From contig JBITNC010000001.1 of the NCBI GenBank assembly GCA_050084985.1, positions 158,286,001 through 158,350,000 of the forward strand: a stretch of DNA of 64,000 nt. The letters run 5' to 3'. The stretch is from Nageia nagi. Lineage: Eukaryota; Pinophyta. The notes under the pieces are model-generated. The model saw nothing but the letters and a program-made list of their open reading frames with translations. It had not been told where the DNA came from and ran no database searches. A program made the translations under genes and the position numbers. The first letter of the stretch is position 1, and each line of letters opens with the position of its first letter. Below, piece after piece: positions 58,402-64,000 of the stretch.

Positions 58402-60543
58402 AATTAGGGTAACATTCTATTATTTTTATTCTTTCATTCATTTGAAATAAATCTACTCTTAAATCCCGCTTCTAATTCCCCTTTCATATTTTCTAAATGT
58501 TGGAAAGGTGTCTAGTCCTTATACTTAGTCTTTTGATGAAGTTTTGTTGATTTAAAAGAGTTCCACGTATTGTCAATAGTCTGGGTACTATTCATGTATA
58601 TAAGGCTTAACCAATTTTGTTTTAGAGTTTAACCGCTATCTAGTAGGTGCTATAATAAGTCTCAAAAATTAGTCATAGTCTAGTTTGATGTTTCTCGATA
58701 ACTATACATAAGTTCAGAGTCATGGGTCATGATTAATGTGTTAAATTCATATTTGGGAACTAATGTATCATGTTCAAGAAATATTGTAGTATGTAAAGGA
58801 AGCAAATGTCTAAGTATAATCTGAGTATTGTAGGAACTTGGGTCTTTCTGAGAATTATTGTAAATGAGAGTCTTTGTTGAGTTGAATTTACTAGCAGGTG
58901 ATGTTGTAAAGCCCATGGATTTCTAGATAAAAGTTTTTTTGTACATTGAAGATCCACATGAGATTTTGGAGAAGCCATCTTCTAGAGCCCATTGATTTTG
59001 AGAGATGACATCATACTTTGGCCTAAAATCAACATGTCCTAAGATAATCAATAATGGGAAGTAAAATGTTCAGTGAGAGATATTTCAAGAAGATAAACAA
59101 ATAGATCCCATCAATTTTGATTGATGATATCACACCTTTTGCCTAAAATTAGCAAGTGTTAGGTAAGCCCCTACCATCACTAAAGCCTATTAAGAAGAAA
59201 TAGAACCCACCAAATAAGAGAAGTAATAATGAGTTGGGAAGAACACTTGGGTCCACTTGATCATAAGTGTTTGATCCTCGAGGCTCTATCAATGTGTCAA
59301 CCATGACTCTTCCACATGATAGTATCAATTCTTCCTAGGATCTTGATGATACACTCTTCATTGCCCTCATTATTCCATATAGCCTAGAACTATAGTGATC
59401 ACCATTAATGGTTACAGAGAATTGGATGGGTATCTATATAGCACAGGGTTAAACCATACCATTCAAACCAATAGACAATACATTCACAATCGGATACATA
59501 ATCGAGAGGATTCAATAAAAGATAGATCAAAAGGATTACAGTTAGAAAGTACAATAGTTTAAAGATTTCAAATTTCTACATTTTGGCATAGATTATTCTT
59601 ATTCACTGTGTAATCTAACACAGTTGTAACTTTAAATTATACATTTTGTAAATAGTTCCTTATATTGTTCTTAGTCAATAGGTTAATTAAGTGCATTGAT
59701 GATGAACAACCACCCAATTGTAGATATAAATGTATAAATTGTGGACTGTTATAGGTCTAAAAGGTTGGACATTCTAGCAAATTAGCCCAAAGTTTGTAAG
59801 ATACTTTCATGTGTGATAATGCAATTTGATAATGCTTTACCCTTTGCAATATGTGGCTATCTCTTATGTTTTGTGAATATTATGCATGAAGTGTTATCTT
59901 ATATTATGGTTGTGTATTTTGATTACGAGACCCCAAGGGTAAGATAGTTTACTATTCTTAATATTGGATATGGATTGCTCCCTGTGCTGCAATGCCTGAG
60001 CTATGGAGTGTTAGTTTGCTTTCTTTGTTTAATGTGTTTATATCTTTCTTGTTACTCTCAACCTTTTTATCTCTTTTTAGTTACTTTTAACCTTCACCAT
60101 AGATAGGAATTGGCCTATGTTTGAAGATTGAGTAGAAAATCAACACGAGTGCATTCCCCACCATCTTTTGCTCTTTTAAGGACCCTATTATTGTGGGTAA
60201 TGGAGAACACAACCAAACCAAACCCTTGAGATTACATTATACTAATAAATAATAGAATAATCTATTTTTGGCACTCCTTATGTGATGCAAGCTAAATTCC
60301 ATATTTAGTGAGCATGAATAGGCCAAATAGCTATGTTTAGTAAGTTATCACTTAGTTCTTTGAAACATCATAAGGTTTTGTTATCTTATTGGTAACTCTA
60401 TTATTATCCAATCAACATTTTGAACCTTGGCACCTTCAAAACATACACTTACTAGACGTAGTGCCAAAAATTTTCTTAGATAGCCTAGATTTTAAGAGCT
60501 ATCAATTCCTCATAGGAAGATTAGGCAAAAGATTTCTTGAAAT
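58402..60543. other. No recognisable gene; possible 5' region of G2
   Basis: AT-rich DNA between the A4 break and G2 gag. It contains a pair of diverged direct repeats of about 57 bp (58985-59041 and 59105-59162) sharing CCCAT, GATATCA/GACATCA and GCCTAAAAT. It may include LTR and leader of G2, but no clear LTR ends were found. Confidence 0.4.
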
Positions 60544-61260
60544 TTGTCTCCTCAAATGCCCTTGAGAGTTGTTCCATTATCAATTATATTTGACTCTTTC
60601 CTGGAAAATCCTTCACCTAATATAACTAGTCCAAGCATGGCTCAACCTGCTCCTATTGATTTTCCTACTTGGAATAATGGACACCATTTAATTTTCCCTA
60701 CTAATTCCTTGGCTATTCCTAAAGGAACTTTTAAATTTTTGCCTGAGTATGATGGGTCTAGCAAAACACCATATGAACATTGTTAGGATGTTTCTCTTTT
60801 GGCTTCAAGTTTTGATATCACTGATGAAATGGTGATGACTAGATTGCTATCGCATTCTGTTAAAGGCAAAGCAGTTGAATGGTTTAGAAATCTCACTGTT
60901 CAATCTATAAATACCTGGGGAGTGTTATATCAAGCTTTGATCAAAAGATTTGCTACAGATGGTGATGATAGTACCCTTCTCAACCTTATAATAGGCATTA
61001 AAAGACACCCTCTTGAGTTTATTAATAATTTCAATATCATATTTGAGAAAATATGAAAATCTATTTTGGTTAAGATTAGACCAACAAATGCACAAGCTTT
61101 GGTATATTACAAGAAAGCCTTCCTCCCTAATCTTATTATGCTTATCATTATGTCTGGAGATACTTTCTTAGATGTCTACTAAATGGCTAAAACCTCTTAA
61201 CATATTTTGGTATCCTTTGGAAAGATGCAACTAAGAATTATTATGCCCTTATTTTCTAAT
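60544..61260 (+). pseudogene. G2 gag remnant
   Basis: Two open stretches, 60544-60786 and 60799-61056, separated by a TAG. The first has FKFLPEYDGSSKTPYEHC; the second has MVMTRLLSHSVKGKAVEWFR, TWGVLYQALIKRFATDGDD and LEFINNFN. These are the conserved capsid blocks of Tat-type gag. Downstream the frame is broken by stops. Confidence 0.8.
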
Positions 61261-62329
61261 TTACCTCCTTAATAAACTCTGCAAATTATTCATCCTAGAG
61301 TGTTATCCTTGCCACCTCCTCCTAGGCCTATATTCAAAAGCAAGTATGAGCATCATCTACTCTAGTACCTACTAGTACAAATACTAATTATAAATATCAA
61401 GAGGAAGCAAGGATAAGGTAATTGGAGGTCACCATTAGAAATCTAACCAATAAGCTCACTCTCCAAGAAAGGAAGAATCAATCACAAAAGATATGATAAT
61501 CAGTATCAACCTAGATTTTAGCCTAAGAATAACCAACCAAAATAGCCAATTGTTCATAAACCAATTGATAATGTGGTTATGGCTAGTTTTGCAGAGAGTG
61601 ATGTTTTGAGCATTATAGAATGATGCCCTCCTTATTCAACTCCTCACTTCCAGACTCATGTGTTGTCTATCAACACCAATATTTGGGCTTGCATTTAGAT
61701 CAAATGGTGGAAACTACATCAGATCCTGTTGTTGATATCACCATGGTTAATTTTTAGATTTTGGGTTATGCTGAAGAACAAGCCAACTATGTTCAAACTA
61801 GAGCTTCTTCTTCAACAACCCTACAATAGCCCCAAGTCACTTAGCAAAATCAACAAACCATTCTAGTGCAACCTGAACCAAAAATGGTTAAGGCTCCTAT
61901 GATTCAACCATAGAATCAAGAAAATCAACTTCTTGGACATCTAGGTCATATTTCTTAGGATCTAGGTAATACTACCTTTGCAGCAGTAAATCCCTTTGTG
62001 ACCAAAAAAGAAGTACCGAAGAAAGAGAGGCCTCATCGATTGAGATATCCTGTTATCACCAATTACCATAAGGAAAAGGATACTTAGCAATTCAAAATAC
62101 ATTAGTTTGAAAAAGTAAGTAAGTCTATTCTTTATGCTTTGTATAACATTATGGAAGAACTAAAGAAAACACCTTCTAAAATGACCATGTTTAATGCATT
62201 AAGGATTCCATGTTAGATGGACCTTTTGCAAGAAGCTTTGAAGTTTAAAAAATAGTAAAAAATGGGTAAATGAGGGTAATGTTGTATTTGCAATATATGA
62301 TGATGTCCCTCTAGCTCCTACAGGTATAA
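61261..62329 (+). other. G2 gag-protease linker, heavily decayed
   Basis: Pro/Gln/Asn-rich decayed coding sequence without an assignable domain. RLRYPVITNYHKEK-like text occurs near 62040-62080. Confidence 0.45.
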
Positions 62330-62652
62330 GAATACCCCCACCTTTTTATTTGTCCCTTAGACTAGAAGATTGGGTAGTTAAAAATTGTATGATAGATACT
62401 AGAGCTGTTATTACCATGATCCCCAAAGCTGTTGCAAATGTAATGAAATTATATATTATGAGATGCATTGATGGAGTCATACAATTAGATTCTTCCTTGG
62501 TAGATGTTGTTGGTAGTGTTAAAAGAGTTTCAATTACTCTTAATACATTCCCTGATATCTATTTCATTCAAGATATTATTATTGTTGATCTTCCATCTCT
62601 ATTTGGAATCTGTTTATCTAGAAAGTTTACTACTAAATTGGAGGATACCTAG
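62330..62652 (+). pseudogene. G2 protease remnant
   Basis: Open for 100 codons from ATG 62350. WVVKNCMIDTRAVITMIPKA holds the aspartic-protease motif with the active DTG changed to DTR. It is followed by IYFIQDIIIVDLPSLFGICL, the usual protease C-terminal block. Confidence 0.8.
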
Positions 62653-62929
62653 CTTTAGATTATACACATCTTTTACTTCCCTTCCAAAATAAATAAGTTA
62701 CGATTTCGAATGAGGCTACCAAAAGTGTTCATCTTAAGATAATCACAGAGTAGAATTGTATGAATGGTCCTAAACCTGTAGAAGTGTTTGAAAGGGATAC
62801 ACTCAAAGAAACACTATTAACAACTAAAATTATTTCAACAAATGACCTCAATTATCAAGTCACAAATATTGGCATGAGCAACTATTATTTATATGAAAAT
62901 GTGCAATGAATTTCAATCACAGCTAAAAG

Positions 62930-63360
62930 AGAGCATGAGATGTGGACAATGTACTTTGATGGGGCAATATGTAAACATGGATGTGGAGCTAGTGTTTTCT
63001 TTAAATCACTAAAGGGACATATGAGAAGATTCTCATTAAAATTCATATGGATTCATACAAACAATGCTACTCAGTATGAAGCCCTCTATTTAGGGCTATC
63101 CAAAGCAATCAATATGGGCATCAAATATCTAATTATGCATGGTGATTCTAGACTAGTCATAAAGCAACTTAGAAACTAGATTAGTGCAAAACATCACTAT
63201 ATAAAAACCTATAGGAATAGGGTATGGGATTTATTAGAGCCCTTCCTTGCTATTAATGTTATCTCTATTCCTAGGAGGTACAATCAAGTTATTGATGCAC
63301 TTGCTAACAAAGGGGCATGTTATAATCCTGCTTGTTACAAGAGAGAAAGTTTTGCAGTTA
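62930..63360 (+). pseudogene. G2 RNase H remnant, upstream of reverse transcriptase
   Basis: From 62940 the frame reads MWTMYFDGAICKHGCG, TNNATQYEALYLGL, MHGDSRLVIKQL (D7, Q45, D69 of this frame) and, after a stop and frame change, PRRYNQVIDALANKG. These are the four RNase H active-site blocks of the additional plant-type RNase H of Tat elements. The catalytic Glu of the second block is Gln here. The enzyme would remove RNA from hybrids. It is not translatable through. Confidence 0.82.
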
Positions 63361-63770
63361 AAGTCTTATGTAGGCCATCAATGTCTGTTGCTACAAACTT
63401 TTGGCAGGTATTTGAATCTAATGAGCATATTATAAATTTTCTATTGGATGAAGCAATGGCTTATACCTTTGGTATTAAAGAATTGCCCAACTATTTCCAA
63501 GAGTTAGATGTAACTCAACTTAGAAATAATGTCATACCAAAAGGATTGCTCTCTTTTGAAATATTGTTTGATTCAAAAGATGTTCAAAAGGCCAAATATT
63601 TGGCCATTTGAAAGGAAGGTAATATTCAGCTTGAAGTAGAGCCTGAGAAATGTATAAAGATTGGATCAAAATACTCCAAACAAGAGAAAAAGATCATTTT
63701 TTACATTTATCATCAGTTTTAAGAAGAAATTGCCTAGACTTATGATGATTTGAAAATATATGAAAAAAAT
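63361..63770 (+). pseudogene. G2 connector between RNase H and reverse transcriptase
   Basis: 76-codon open stretch 63381-63611 with MSVATNFWQVFESNEHIINF and LFDSKDVQKAKYL, then EEIA, stop, TYDDLKIYE. This is the conserved lead-in to Tat reverse transcriptases. Confidence 0.65.
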
Positions 63771-64000
63771 GTGATCCAACATACCATTGAACTTGGACCA
63801 GGAGCTAAATAATATAGACAAAAATAGAAGTCGATTAACCCAAAAATAGAAGAAGCTATGAAGTAGAAATTAATCAAACTACTAGATTCTAAAATTATCT
63901 ACCCTATCAAGCATATTCTTGGGTTGCTAATCTTGTCCTAGTAAGAAAAAAGAGCAAAGAAATTAGGCTATGTGTAGATTTTAGAAATCTAAATCAAGTG
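63771..64000 (+). pseudogene. G2 reverse transcriptase, N-terminal part, cut by window edge
   Basis: VIQHTIELGPGAK, then INPKIEEAMK and KLLDSKIIYPIKH, and after a frame change WVANLVLVRKKSKEIRLCVD and FRNLNQV. These are the first reverse-transcriptase blocks, carrying the first catalytic Asp (CVDFRNL). Stops are present. The YxDD block lies outside the window. Confidence 0.85.

Larger units (their letters stand above)
60544..64000 (+). mobile_element. Tat-like Ty3/Gypsy element G2, runs off right edge
   Basis: Plus-strand Gypsy element with gag (60544-61250), a low-complexity linker, protease (about 62330-62650), an RNase H domain (62930-63360) and the beginning of the reverse transcriptase (63770-64000). 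The gag and protease types resemble plant Tat elements. RNase H lies upstream of the reverse transcriptase. LTRs are not visible in the window. Confidence 0.82.

Overview
The window looks like nuclear DNA of a seed plant with a large, repeat-filled genome. It is AT-rich, about 90% of what can be identified is decayed retrotransposon, and only one intact host gene is visible: a single-exon VQ-motif protein at 40607-41368. The very low gene density, the old and deeply nested LTR elements and the retained decayed LINEs suggest a gymnosperm-like genome. That placement is inference from architecture, not from a marker gene.

Layout. 1-15608: a minus-strand Copia element (A1), split in its gag by a complete plus-strand relative (A2, 5097-13577, target-site duplication GTTGG) and also carrying a solo LTR (S1, 477-980, duplication ACATA). 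15609-24683: a lone LTR with primer site, an unrecognised coding remnant holding an 84-bp near-perfect palindrome (17160-17333), and a minus-strand Ty3/Gypsy gag-protease remnant (G3). 24684-26679: a young, compact non-autonomous LTR element (T1) with two identical 127-bp LTRs, an AGATC duplication and a GC-rich interior without retroviral genes. 26685-32607: no recognisable gene. 32608-38010: a 5' fragment of a third Copia copy (A3), then a LINE reverse-transcriptase remnant containing a 55-bp foldback. 38011-42250: the genic island, with the VQ gene and, facing away from it, a candidate first exon at 40252-40371. 42250-58401: a nested stack, L1 LINE, then a Gypsy LTR and leader, then Copia A4, then a chromodomain Gypsy element (G1, 48283-55832, duplication TAGGT), then a solo LTR (S2, 54947-55435, duplication AACCT). 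58402-64000: the start of a Tat-like Gypsy element (G2) running off the right edge, with an RNase H domain placed before the reverse transcriptase.

How it fits together. Copia copies A1-A4 are one family: about 500-bp LTRs starting TGTTRGAA and ending CCTTCA, a primer site complementary to initiator tRNA-Met, a TATAAATA promoter, a very long untranslated leader with a conserved block, then gag and pol. T1 and the solo LTRs share the same kind of ends and T1 shares the primer site, so related machinery may have moved them. All the autonomous elements are dead. Many stops sit where related copies or the family have Trp or Gln, as expected from long C-to-T decay of methylated DNA. T1 and the palindrome stand out as young or uneroded features in this background. 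All coordinates were read by eye; element borders without a target-site duplication are approximate.
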